DNA from: Desulfosporosinus sp.
GTDB taxonomy: Bacteria; Bacillota; Desulfitobacteriia; Desulfitobacteriales; Desulfitobacteriaceae
Direction of reading: 5' to 3'
Length of the DNA: 35,669 bases
NCBI GenBank assembly: GCA_031292095.1
Contig: JARLHU010000178.1
Span: forward strand, 1-35,669
Part shown: piece by piece, positions 16,254 to 23,984 of the stretch
How positions within the stretch are numbered: the stretch's first letter is position 1
Layout: each line of letters opens with the position of its first letter
The notes under the pieces: generated by a model
Database searches by the model: none
The model's input: the letters and a program-made list of their open reading frames with translations, nothing else
Told to the model about the DNA's origin: nothing
Made by a program: the position numbers and the translations under genes

Positions 16254-17291
16254 TCACCCTTTGGTATTTCTTCCGGAAGACTTCCTCTCATCCTGATCAA
16301 GAAAATAGCGTTCGTAGTCCTCGTAACCTGTCGACAGAGATGGCTCGTTCCCATTTTGATAGTGATCGATACTAAAGGCTACAAAGCATTGCACATAGGG
16401 AGCTTCTATTGCCATTTGCTGTTTGATTCTGTTGCAAGATGCTGGCTTACTTTCGGCGAGAGTGACATCAAAAGTCTCTGTAATAGCATACAAAGTAATG
16501 CCCATCGCGTCGGTGACCTTTTTGGTCTTACAATAAATTTTATCTAAACGATCCAATGTATTAAAACCCGCCCCGATGCTATCTTGCAATGCTACAATGT
16601 CTATCCCCGTGTCGCTTAAACTGTGGTATACGGTGGTTGACCAGGACCAGGAGGCGAAAGGTGCATTCCGAGAAAGGCGCGAGTTATAAAAAGGGGCAAT
16701 CATAATAGTCTTGTCGCTGTTCAACTTGATCGTGCCAGCAATTTCCCGCAAGAACCTATTAAAATTGGCTTGCTGCACATGACCTAAAGCCGTGGACTGA
16801 TGGAACTCATAGGGGATATACCAACCCACAAGCGACTCATAACTTCCGTACATAGACACTATCTCTGAAACTATGTTTTTATTAACTCTTGCTTCAGAAT
16901 TAAGCCATTCCGGGACGTAAGCGTTGTTTACCCACCAATCATTGTTAAATCCTAATCCGATTCGGACATTCATACCAACTATTTGGGCCGCTTCAAAGGC
17001 AGTCCCCACCATGTCGATGCTATTGCTTATATAACCTTCCATCTTAGTCGGATACACTGTATACTTTGTTTTTGTGTCTGCGATGCTCTGAATAATGATT
17101 TCATCAATTCCTATTTTTTGTAGCATCCGATATTCTTGGAGCCAGCGCTTTAAGTCCCAGTTCTGGCAATACCAATATTGAATGAAGGAGCTAGTAAAGG
17201 TCGCGCGAATGACTGGCTTTGTTTTGGCAAGGTGAGGCCAAAAACGTTGTAAGTACCTGTACCAGTTGTCAAACGCCCTCGCTATCTTCAT
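16254..17291 (-). CDS. DUF4434-like TIM-barrel protein, possible glycoside hydrolase relative
   Basis: 345 residues from ATG 17291, with AAAGGAG eleven bases ahead; the frame is open to ATG 17321, which lacks a site. Blocks typical of this group are IRATFTSSFIQYWYCQNWDL, WLQEYRMLQKIGIDEIIIQS, GLGFNNDWW, LVGWYIPYEFHQSTALGHVQ, IMIAPFYNSRLSRNAPF and DIVALQDSIGAGF. The order of strand-like segments, each ending in an acidic or aromatic residue, suits a TIM barrel acting on glycans; YIPYEFH and ALQDSIG hold candidate catalytic acids. The activity is unknown. There is no signal peptide. Confidence 0.75.
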   Translation of the reverse strand: MKIARAFDNWYRYLQRFWPHLAKTKPVIRATFTSSFIQYWYCQNWDLKRWLQEYRMLQKIGIDEIIIQSIADTKTKYTVYPTKMEGYISNSIDMVGTAFEAAQIVGMNVRIGLGFNNDWWVNNAYVPEWLNSEARVNKNIVSEIVSMYGSYESLVGWYIPYEFHQSTALGHVQQANFNRFLREIAGTIKLNSDKTIMIAPFYNSRLSRNAPFASWSWSTTVYHSLSDTGIDIVALQDSIGAGFNTLDRLDKIYCKTKKVTDAMGITLYAITETFDVTLAESKPASCNRIKQQMAIEAPYVQCFVAFSIDHYQNGNEPSLSTGYEDYERYFLDQDERKSSGRNTKG

Positions 17292-17474
17292 ACCAAGCGC
17301 AACTCCTTTATTAACAATCATTTGGGAACCGTTTGATGAGCTTTCATAATTCAGACTATAACAAATTCAGTTATGTTATGCTTACTATAGATATCCTTGT
17401 ATCTTCGCCATCGTTAACGATTAGCTCTTGAAATTAGTTGCTAAATGCCATGAATTAAATTTAACTTCCATGTA

Positions 17475-17530
17475 AAAACCCAAGAGAGCGATTCCCCCAT
17501 CACTGAAGGAACCGCTCTGGCTTGGGTTTT
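17475..17530 (-). terminator. Terminator after the HD-GYP gene
   Basis: AAAACCCAAG and AGAGCG pair with CGCTCT and CTTGGGTTTT around a loop. It lies about 40 bp after the stop of the HD-GYP gene on the minus strand. Confidence 0.8.
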
Positions 17531-17572
17531 CCCTCCTGCCCTGCTGATAACGCTGTATGCTCTTATAATCCA

Positions 17573-18634
17573 TCATTCGAACATATCTACGACTAAAATA
17601 CTTAAATCTTTGACTAAATCATATTCTCTAACCTTAATATCGGCTTCGTCATCACCATTATGATAAACCCTTACCACCGGGCGCAGAGGAAGACTATTGT
17701 TTTGTCTAACAACCACACCTAGTTCGCCGGTACTTAATTTTACAGTGCTGCCAATCGGATAGACCGCAACATGTCTCAAAAAAGTAACAATTAGATCCTT
17801 TTGAAAGAGATCTCCGGCGCAAGCCATTAATAATTCACAGGCTTCATTGTGTAAAACTCTTTCATGCCCAGGACCATCATTAATAAGATTATCATAGAAA
17901 TCTACAATTCCTACGATCTGGGCAAGTAGATGAATCTGATTACCAGATAATTGCCTTGGATAACCGCAGCCGTTTAACCATTCATGATGCTGTAAAACAA
18001 CATGAGCACTCAAAATACTTAGATTTTTTTTCCCTCGCAAAATATCATAACCGATTTGAGCGTGAGTTTGATAAATCAAGGATTCTTCTGCAGTGAAAGG
18101 TGTACGTTTATTCATTAAATACTTTGGTAATTTAGTCGTCCCAATTTCATGGAGCAAGGCCCCTACCGCCATCGCCTCAAGGTGGCCTCTTTTTAAGTCA
18201 AGGGCTTTGCCCAGGACAGTTGACAAAGCACAAACACTAACAGCATGCGAATAAATTTGATTATCAGCACTACGCATGTCTGCTAAATTCAGCATAATCT
18301 CTTTCGCTCCCAGGATATCTTCCACAATATTGTAGACAGCTGTTTTAATTCCCACCACATCGAAGTCGTTCTTAACGTGCATTTCATTAGAAACATGTTT
18401 AATCAGCATTGTTGTATCACGACGATGATTTTCAGTAATAATATCATTTATTACAACATCTCTTGTTTGATCATCATCTAAATATACAATAGTAATGCCC
18501 ATTTGTTTTAATTTGGAGATGTATGAATCATTGAGAGTAATTCCTCGACCCAAAAGAATGAGACCTTGATCTGTATATATAGTGCGGTCGATAACATCTC
18601 CTGTTTTGAGATTTTGCACATTAGCACGACGCAT
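17573..18634 (-). CDS. HD-GYP domain protein with altered catalytic HD motif
   Basis: 353 residues from ATG 18634, with AAGGGGG seven bases ahead; the frame is open further upstream but without support. The N-terminal part (MRRANVQNLKTGDVIDRTIY) is the short beta domain that often precedes HD-GYP in clostridia. The HD-GYP region covers about residues 115-315: SADNQIYSHAVSVCALSTVL, AMAVGALLHEIGTTKLPKYL, THAQIGYDILRG, VVLQHHEWLNGCGYPRQLSG and AQIVGIVDFYDNL. Active c-di-GMP phosphodiesterases have HDIGK and HHExxDGxGYP; here they are HEIGT and HHEWLNGCGYP. The Asp-to-Glu change and loss of the Lys may reduce activity, so a binding role is possible. Confidence 0.88.
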   Translation of the reverse strand: MRRANVQNLKTGDVIDRTIYTDQGLILLGRGITLNDSYISKLKQMGITIVYLDDDQTRDVVINDIITENHRRDTTMLIKHVSNEMHVKNDFDVVGIKTAVYNIVEDILGAKEIMLNLADMRSADNQIYSHAVSVCALSTVLGKALDLKRGHLEAMAVGALLHEIGTTKLPKYLMNKRTPFTAEESLIYQTHAQIGYDILRGKKNLSILSAHVVLQHHEWLNGCGYPRQLSGNQIHLLAQIVGIVDFYDNLINDGPGHERVLHNEACELLMACAGDLFQKDLIVTFLRHVAVYPIGSTVKLSTGELGVVVRQNNSLPLRPVVRVYHNGDDEADIKVREYDLVKDLSILVVDMFE

Positions 18635-18793
18635 CGATAATCCCCCTTGAATTTTAGTCATATTCGTCGTCATACGGTTAGGAGGTTTGCTATGCCCTAA
18701 ATTCTCTCTTATCAAAGAATTCGACAAATTTTCTAAACATCCTGCTATTGATACGAAAATGGTCTTTTACTTAGGCCATTCTATTCTTTAATT

Positions 18794-20102
18794 TCAATTA
18801 GACCTAACTCCTTTGTAGAAGAGCTTCTTTGCCACTTCAGCAGACGTAATATATAACACAAGGATCATTCCCAAGACTGGAAAAAATATTACCGGTAATG
18901 GAACTAACCCGAAAAGTGGACCTAGAAAACTGTACGGGAAAATCAAAATTGCTACAGCTACTGCGAGAGTCGTCCAGGTGAGAGCCTTCCCAGGTTTGCT
19001 TTGGTAAAAGGGCTTACGGGTTCGAATGATCAGCACAATCGTTGAGGCAGAAAGGACCGATTCAATAAACCATCCAGTTCTGAACTGAGCGGGAGTTGCT
19101 TGCAAGAAGAATAGAAGGACCCCAAACGTCAAGTAATCGAACACCGAGCTAAGAAGGCCGAACGTTAACATAAATTTTCGGATAAACTTGATGTTCCAGC
19201 GCCGAGGTTGATCGATCATTTCAAGGTCTACACTGTCTGTAGAGATTGTCATTTCCGGCAGGTCTGTCATAAGGTTGGTCAGTAAAATCTGCTTAGGCAA
19301 CAGTGGCAAAGATCGCAATGACCAAGAGTAAAGTCACTTCCATCAATAAATATCCAAACTGTCGGATGCCGTGTTCGAACTCGGTTTCTGGAACTCTAAG
19401 TCTCAATCTTTGAGAAATTGCTCCGAATTCTGTGGCGAGTCCGGTCTTAACAACCACTGTCTTGCCTGTTCCACTGACAACATGGGTCCCTAAATACAAG
19501 ACATTAGTTCTAAGGGCCAGAGCGGTATCGGAGGCTAAGACCCCTACAGACTTTTCTACAGGGTATGTCTCTCCAGTCAACGCTGCTTCATCCACAAACA
19601 ATCCGTCCGCTTCAATCAACAGACAGTCTCCGGGGATTCCTCCTCCTGCAGTAAGCACGGCGATATCACCGGGAACGACCTCTTCAAGAGGAATCTCTAC
19701 AACCTCTCCATCTCTCAAGATGACGGCCTTGATTTCTACAATGGATAGAAGTTTTTCCACAGCCCCGGCCGCTCCAACCTCTTGCCAAAATCCCAACAGC
19801 CCGCTTCCCAGCACAATTGCCAAAATAATGATGGTATCGGCTGGATCTCGTAGGAAAGCAGAAAGGACTGCCGCGAAGATCAGAATTAGAATAACGGGAC
19901 TTTTGAACTGAGCAAAAAACAAAGACAGATTGCTATGGCTTTTCCTTTGCTTAAGTAAGTTAGGCCCGTACCTTTTAATCCTTATTTTGGCTTCTACCTG
20001 GGTCAATCCAGTAGATGCTGTCTCAAATTCTTTCAACAGTTCTTCAGAAGAGAAATTCCAATAGGTTGCTTTTTCTATAATGACAGCTTCCACTCCCCAC
20101 AT
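18794..20102 (-). pseudogene. MgtA-type Mg2+ P-type ATPase with its catalytic core deleted
   Basis: The N-terminal piece (20102-19293) has the cation ATPase N-domain, first membrane spans (SPVILILIFAAVLSAFLRDP), the actuator motif VDEAALTGETYPVEKS and TM3 (LLMEVTLLLVIAIFA), then stops. The C-terminal piece (19318-18794) starts at LPLLPKQILLTNLMTDLPEM and carries the last spans (GWFIESVLSASTIVLIIRTR). Phosphorylation (DKTGT) and nucleotide-binding domains are absent, and the reading frame changes at the join, at about 19306-19312 where TTTG could be a microhomology. The deletion covers several hundred residues, inferred from family length near 900. The product cannot pump ions. The pieces are too well preserved for an old pseudogene. 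Confidence 0.9.
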
Positions 20103-20110
20103 TCCCCTTC

Positions 20111-20401
20111 CTATTTGTAGACCTCAGAGAGAATAGCAATATCCACCTCACTAAGTGATACAGGCTCCGTATGGTCCACTCGGATAATAATAAATGTTCC
20201 TTCAATATCTGCCCTATTGATAGGCTTCCTTGAAAGTGGATAGTTTCCATCGTAGACAATTAAACACCCCGTGCGGATGGTTTCCACCGTTTCAACATAG
20301 CCGCGTATTGTTAATTCAAAAGCCTTGAGGTTATTGGGTAGTTCACGGACATCCGGTGCTTTTCCAGGCTCCACTACCAAAACTGTTATCCATTTAACCA
20401 A
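20111..20401 (-). CDS. DUF3846-like small protein
   Basis: 96 residues starting at TTG 20401 with AAAGGAGTG about ten bases ahead. The N-terminus VKWITVLVVEPGKAPDVREL followed by PNNLKAFELTIRGYVETVET and the pattern GCLIVYDGNYPLSRKPINRA then GTFIIIRVDHTEPVSLSEVD follow the DUF3846 layout (VLVVEPGK...VRE...L...GYIE). Function is unknown; members are often on phages or plasmids. It ends eight bases before the MgtA remnant start on the same strand, so both may have been co-transcribed. Confidence 0.65.
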   Translation of the reverse strand: MVKWITVLVVEPGKAPDVRELPNNLKAFELTIRGYVETVETIRTGCLIVYDGNYPLSRKPINRADIEGTFIIIRVDHTEPVSLSEVDIAILSEVYK

Positions 20402-20561
20402 TGTCTGCTCACTCCTTTAATAGCTTGATCTCAACTCTCTTAATTATAATATAATTTGAGCTGCAGACGTGTAAAATATTAAGTTATCTTGCTGTTTTTC
20501 AGTGTAAAACATGTTTAGAAATAATAAATAGTGGCAATAATTTATTTAGGGATGAAATTAT

Positions 20562-20774
20562 ATGTTTGTCGCGATCACGACCCACCGAGGTAATAGACTA
20601 GACGAAGCAAAAACTAATGTACGCAAAGAGGCTTCTGGTCAAGGATTTTTAGTTGGTAAAATACATCATGACATCCTCCATCGAGGAAAGAGAGGGTATA
20701 ATAGAGTCAAAGCCTTATCTTCCTTGATATTATGGTACAAAACAGGACTGATCTACTCAATGACGAGAAGGTAA
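20562..20774 (+). CDS. Unrecognised 70-residue open frame, doubtful gene
   Basis: Reads MFVAITTHRGNRLDEAKTNV, then RKEASGQGFLVGKIHHDILH and more. It has a weak site (AGGGATG) and its stop lies inside the terminator stem at 20739-20786. A transcript clearly ends here on the plus strand, so the stretch may instead be an untranslated RNA of about 200-250 bases. I do not recognise the protein or an RNA family. Confidence 0.3.
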   Translation: MFVAITTHRGNRLDEAKTNVRKEASGQGFLVGKIHHDILHRGKRGYNRVKALSSLILWYKTGLIYSMTRR

Positions 20775-20786
20775 GTCCTGTTTTTT
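20739..20786 (+). terminator. Rho-independent terminator
   Basis: AAAACAGGACT pairs with AGTCCTGTTTT around a 24-base loop and is followed by TTTTTT on the plus strand. It separates the uncertain transcript at 20562 from the YjcZ pair. Confidence 0.75.
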
Positions 20787-20884
20787 GATATCTCTCTTTT
20801 TATGCAGTTATTATTACCATTTTGTTCCACATACTCCAAGGTATGCATATTATGTGCTATCTTTAAACAAAGGAGGAAATGCAA

Positions 20885-21007
20885 ATGGCATTTGGTGGTG
20901 TAGATGGAGCTGCTTGCGGTTGTGGAACAGGGCATGGCTTTGGCGCAGGAATAGCTGTAGTTGTAGTAATAATTCTTCTTCTGATCGCTATGGGAATCGT
21001 ATTCTAA
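20885..21007 (+). CDS. YjcZ-family small sporulation-associated membrane protein
   Basis: 40 residues behind AAAGGAGG. Reads MAFGGVDGAACGCGTGHGFG then AGIAVVVVIILLLIAMGIVF. Glycine/cysteine-rich head and a single C-terminal hydrophobic segment ending in IVF are the YjcZ pattern (short proteins of spore formers, often encoded in tandem). The exact role is not known. The next gene, 22 bp downstream, is a relative. Confidence 0.85.
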   Translation: MAFGGVDGAACGCGTGHGFGAGIAVVVVIILLLIAMGIVF

Positions 21008-21029
21008 ATTTAGAAAGGTGGAACTTCTT

Positions 21030-21224
21030 ATGTATGGAATGAATCAGGGCGGAATGATGGTTCACGGTGGAATGGGCGGAGCATGCTGTCATCCTCCTGT
21101 ATGTTGCCCTCCTCCAGTAGCTCCTGCGCCTGCTTATGGCTATGGCGGCGTCGGTCGTGGCGTTGGTGTAGGGGTCATTGCTGTTGCTATTCTAATTCTT
21201 ATTGCCTTAGGTGTAATCTTCTAA
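21030..21224 (+). CDS. YjcZ-like small protein, longer Cys/Pro-rich version
   Basis: 64 residues from ATG 21030, with AAAGGTGG ahead; an alternative GTG at 21018 overlaps that site. Reads MYGMNQGGMMVHGGMGGACC, then HPPVCCPPPVAPAPAYGYGG and VGRGVGVGVIAVAILILIAL with a GVIF end. Head with CC pairs and proline repeats, then a single hydrophobic tail like the neighbour. The two genes form an operon ended by 21315-21346. The CCHPPVCCPPP block could bind metal or form disulfides in the spore, which is inference. Confidence 0.8.
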   Translation: MYGMNQGGMMVHGGMGGACCHPPVCCPPPVAPAPAYGYGGVGRGVGVGVIAVAILILIALGVIF

Positions 21225-21236
21225 AAAGCACACTAA

Positions 21237-21308
21237 ACTGAAGAGAAATTCTACACGGAAGGTGCTCAGGAACTTGAAGAAGAGATTGAGGCTTTGAAGA
21301 ATAAATAA
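21237..21308 (+). pseudogene. Remnant tail of a coiled-coil protein after the YjcZ pair
   Basis: An open stretch of 23 codons reads TEEKFYTEGAQELEEEIEAL then KNK and a stop, right before the terminator. It has no start codon or ribosome binding site and is closed by a TAA upstream, so it looks like the 3' end of a lost gene. Parent gene not identified. Confidence 0.4.
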
Positions 21309-21314
21309 CCAACT

Positions 21315-21346
21315 AACAAAAGGGTAGCGCTTGCTACCCTTTTGTT
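21315..21346 (+). terminator. Rho-independent terminator of the YjcZ operon
   Basis: AACAAAAGGGTAGC-gctt-GCTACCCTTTTGTT, a perfect 14-bp stem with T-rich right arm. Confidence 0.85.
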
Positions 21347-21444
21347 ACCAAAGGCTATTCTATCTCCCTACTGGGCTTATTTTTCCTGAAAAATCATTAA
21401 AATGTGACTCTTTCTGATTGCCTGCCATCTTCTTCATGGTGAAG

Positions 21445-22184
21445 CTACAATTTAGTGTCATCCTGCCTAAATTTTGCGATTATATTATCTTGTTGTGATA
21501 CAACCCAATGACATATGTCATCTACAGAATTATTGATCATACTCTCAAATGGATATATAATACTGCTCAGATCTGCGAAACTAACTTGTTTGGGCAATAA
21601 ATTCTCGATATTAAAGTGTAATTCATTTGATTTTTTTACACAGAAGTCTAAAACGTCATCTGAATAATCCTCGTTCTCATCAAAAAATTCAGTGCTGATT
21701 TAAACTTAGTCGTAGAAAACAATGATAAGCCGTTATCGTACAATCCGTACATATCAAGACATTTATCTATAATGATAAAACTAAAGTTTGTCATGTTTCG
21801 ATCAACCTGTCTGATCAGAACATCGAAAAGAAGCATTTGTAAAAATCTAAACTTAATTTTTTCATTGACATTAATTCTTTCTAATTTATCATAGATATCA
21901 TAGACTGACCCTTCATCAAGTTTAAGCAGATCACACGCATGTACTAGATTATCTTTAACCCGTTCATCAATAACTGAGTAAGCTCTTTCGTCGTCTAGAA
22001 GACCGGCCCTAGCACATGGTACTCCTATGAGATCCGCAATTTCATAGGCTAATACTTCGCTAATATTATCATAACAATTATCCTGAAGCGGCTTCTTAAC
22101 GACCACTAATTCACCGTTATATCTTAATAATTCTTTTATGTTGGCACCTTCCAGGTTTAATTGTGAAAGTGTGTTAAGTAACAT
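21445..22184 (-). pseudogene. HipA-like kinase C-terminal domain protein, frameshifted
   Basis: The first frame (22184 to 21648) gives 178 residues: VVKKPLQDNCYDNISEVLAY with EIADLIGVPCARAGL, then FLQMLLFDVLIRQVDRNMTN with FSFIIIDK and MYGLYDNGLSLFSTTKF. These match the HipA-like fold, with the catalytic-loop position RQVDRNMTNF and YDNGLSLF as the metal-binding region. The reading then shifts at an A6/T6 run (21682-21687). One more T would restore FKSALNFFDENEDYSDDVLD and continue to DICHWVVSQQDNIIAKFRQD and a stop at 21445, giving about 246 residues. It follows its partner gene with an 11-bp overlap. HipA-like kinases phosphorylate proteins and often serve as toxins. The frameshift may be real or a sequencing error. 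Confidence 0.75.
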
Positions 22185-22584
22185 GACGTGTTATCTCCTT
22201 CACCGCACCAGGAAATAGATCAGGATTTAAAAGCTTATACCAAGGGCTCCCTTCTTCATAAGTTTCGTCTTTTCTGAAGGCTAACCACATTTTATCTTTT
22301 ACATTAGCAGCTCTAGTTCTTAAGAAAACTTGCCATCGAACATCGGGTTCCTTACCAGTTAATCCTAATTTATATAGAAACTTATCGTATTCCCCTTGAT
22401 ACTCCGGAGTAAGCCTGGATTCTATCCACCTACGAACCATAGCATCATTGAAATATAATTTATCCAGTCGCCCAAAGAATATATCTGGATTTATTATTTC
22501 CATGCTGAGTAAATTTGTGTCCTCATCATGATGAATTTCCGCAACTAGCTGGTCGTTCATTTTTAACCAGTACTCTTTCACCAT
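22174..22584 (-). CDS. HipA-associated N-module protein
   Basis: 136 residues from ATG 22584, with GGAGG nine bases ahead. Blocks: VKEYWLKMNDQLVAEIHHDE, AMVRRWIESRLTPEYQGEYD, KFLYKLGL and RAANVKDKMWLAFRKDETYE with SPWYKLLNPDLF. This W...R...DKMWL...W..LN.DLF order resembles the N-terminal part that precedes the kinase domain in some clostridial HipA-like proteins. It is encoded as a separate protein and overlaps the kinase gene by 11 bp. By analogy with HipS of HipBST systems it may restrain the kinase, but no homology to HipS is claimed. Confidence 0.6.
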   Translation of the reverse strand: MVKEYWLKMNDQLVAEIHHDEDTNLLSMEIINPDIFFGRLDKLYFNDAMVRRWIESRLTPEYQGEYDKFLYKLGLTGKEPDVRWQVFLRTRAANVKDKMWLAFRKDETYEEGSPWYKLLNPDLFPGAVKEITRHVT

Positions 22585-22619
22585 TAAAACACACCTCCAA
22601 CTTGATTTTACTTCCATTT

Positions 22620-22699
22620 TTCTTTCTTGCTAAAAATACGAGCCATTTCTTGCTGTGTAATAAGCCGAATCCTGCCATTTAATTGCCGGATAGGCATTA
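22620..22699 (-). other. Possible short open frame left of the palindromic element
   Basis: ATG at about 22697 opens MPIRQLNGRIRLITQQEMAR then IFSKKEKWK and a stop near 22608-22610, just before the HipA-associated gene. It is too short to judge. If the element at 22700 is removed, its ATG would overlap the stop of the open frame on the other side (TAATG), as in coupled operon genes. Confidence 0.25.
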
Positions 22700-22857
22700 G
22701 GCACATTCAAGAAAATAACCAGTCAGTATGCCAATCTATTTCGCGTCATACTGCGTCGGCATGTTTAACTAATAGCCCCGCTATGAGGTAAACATACCTC
22801 CTTGTCTGACACAAAATATCCATGGCATCTTTGACTTGTTATTTTCTTTCATATGCC
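22700..22857. repeat. 158-bp palindromic (MITE-like) element, full-length copy
   Basis: Left end GGCACATTCAAGAAAATAAC and the complement of the right end, GGCATATGAAAGAAAATAAC, form terminal inverted repeats of about 33 bp. The pairing continues inward (ATTTCGCGTCA with TGACACAAAAT, then GCATGTTTA with TAAACATAC, then ATAGC-ccc-GCTAT at the centre), so the whole unit folds as one long imperfect hairpin. It is flanked by TTA on both sides, a possible target duplication. Related pieces lie at 10781, 29072 and 29652. It encodes no protein. Confidence 0.75.
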
Positions 22858-23043
22858 TTAAACTCTTCGTATCTGGCAGATGACTGCAAGATACGAGATC
22901 ATACAGTCACCAAATTTATCCAATATTGCATATTCATCATAGCATGCTGATGTGATATTCTCAAGCGGAGAAATCTGCATTCCATAACCTAGAAGCTCTT
23001 GCCTTGGGAGATCTCTTGATTCTTCTAAATGTGTTGTGTTATT
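22858..23043 (-). pseudogene. Decayed open frame abutting the palindromic element
   Basis: After a TGA the minus strand is open for 61 codons with protein-like composition: THLEESRDLPRQELLGYGMQ, then ISPLENITSACYDEYAILDK and FGDCMISYLAVICQIRRV, stopping at 22858-22860 at the edge of the element. The only ATG gives 40 residues and has no ribosome binding site. It could be the 3' end of a lost gene of the HipA-like locus. Not recognised. Confidence 0.3.
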
Positions 23044-23074
23044 GTTGGGTCATATCAGAAAGGGGATTAATTAT

Positions 23075-23596
23075 ATGTGTCAAGAAAAAACAACTTGGGA
23101 AAAAGCAGTCGAATTTCACGGGCATGAGTGCCCAGGGCTTGCGGTCGGCTTTAAAGCCTGTGAGGCGGCGAAGAAAAAGATGAACATTAAGTTTTCTTCT
23201 GATGAGGAAATCGTGTGTGTAACCGAAAACGATGCGTGTGGAGTCGATGCCGTTCAGCAAATCACAGGTTGTACCTTTGGTAAAGGTAATCTGGTCTACA
23301 ACGACACTGGCAAAATGGCCTTCAGCTTTTATAATAGATCTAATGGAGAAAGTCTGAGAATGATACTAAAGCCATTAAAGCAAGCAATGGACCGCCAGCA
23401 GCGTCAAGAATACCTCTTGAACTCACCGATCGATGAACTATTTAGTTTTTCAAAGCCGACGTTTGAATTGCCCAAAAAAGCGAGAATATATGCCACTGTA
23501 GTTTGTGAACTATGCGGGGAAGGTGCTCCTGAACATAAGATCCGAATCAATAATGGGAAAAAAGTTTGCCTTGACTGCTTCAAAAACTTAAGTTAG
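23075..23596 (+). CDS. FmdE-family protein with C-terminal zinc ribbon
   Basis: 173 residues from ATG 23075, with AAAGGGG ten bases ahead. The FmdE domain shows VEFHGHECPGLAVGFKACEA, EEIVCVTENDACGVDAVQQI and TGCTFGKGNLVYNDTGKMAF. A C-terminal treble-clef or ribbon follows: VVCELCGEGAPEHKIRINNG then KKVCLDCF (CxxC...CxxC). FmdE proteins occur with formylmethanofuran or formate dehydrogenases and in molybdenum or tungsten metabolism, but many are stand-alone with unknown role. The HxxxC and Cys residues suggest metal binding. It is divergent from the feo genes and convergent with DUF2325. Confidence 0.9.
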   Translation: MCQEKTTWEKAVEFHGHECPGLAVGFKACEAAKKKMNIKFSSDEEIVCVTENDACGVDAVQQITGCTFGKGNLVYNDTGKMAFSFYNRSNGESLRMILKPLKQAMDRQQRQEYLLNSPIDELFSFSKPTFELPKKARIYATVVCELCGEGAPEHKIRINNGKKVCLDCFKNLS

Positions 23597-23630
23597 GTTA
23601 TTCCAATCCGAAAGCTTTTGCCGCCGGCTC

Positions 23631-23927
23631 TTACAGCACAGCAAGTTTAACTTCAAGTTCCCGCAACATTCCCTCCAATGAAGCTCCGCTGCTGGTATGG
23701 CATCTGAAGACCGGTATCTTCTTTTTTTTCGCTTCTTTTACAGCTGTATGAATCATTTGATGGGAAACTGTCGATGTAAATAATACAATTCCATCGGGCG
23801 TGCCGATCACCTTTTCAAACCTTGTCGGCATCTGGGTATAGACCTTAACGTGATGTCCACGCTTGGAGCATATCTCTGTATATTCGCTGTGCATCCGATC
23901 ATGACCTCCAACAAGCACGATACTCAT
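23631..23927 (-). CDS. DUF2325 protein
   Basis: 98 residues from ATG 23927 with GGAAGGTGAGG ahead. The sequence MSIVLVGGHDRMHSEYTEIC, DGIVLFTSTVSHQMIHTAVK, KKKIPVFRCHTSSGASLEGM with LREL is the DUF2325 pattern: a small Rossmann-like domain with VGG..R at the start and a His/Thr/Ser-rich motif near the end. Function is not established. It follows the Feo genes on the same strand and the family is often encoded near metal transport genes, so it is probably part of the iron operon. Confidence 0.88.
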   Translation of the reverse strand: MSIVLVGGHDRMHSEYTEICSKRGHHVKVYTQMPTRFEKVIGTPDGIVLFTSTVSHQMIHTAVKEAKKKKIPVFRCHTSSGASLEGMLRELEVKLAVL

Positions 23928-23984
23928 CAAGCCTCACCTTCCTTTCCGCCGGAATTGTTAGCTACTCTTCACACGACCTAAATG

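Noticed and set aside
19432-19911. 159-codon open frame on the plus strand
   Set aside because: Antisense to the MgtA-type remnant, Ser/Thr/Pro-rich composition typical of a shadow frame.
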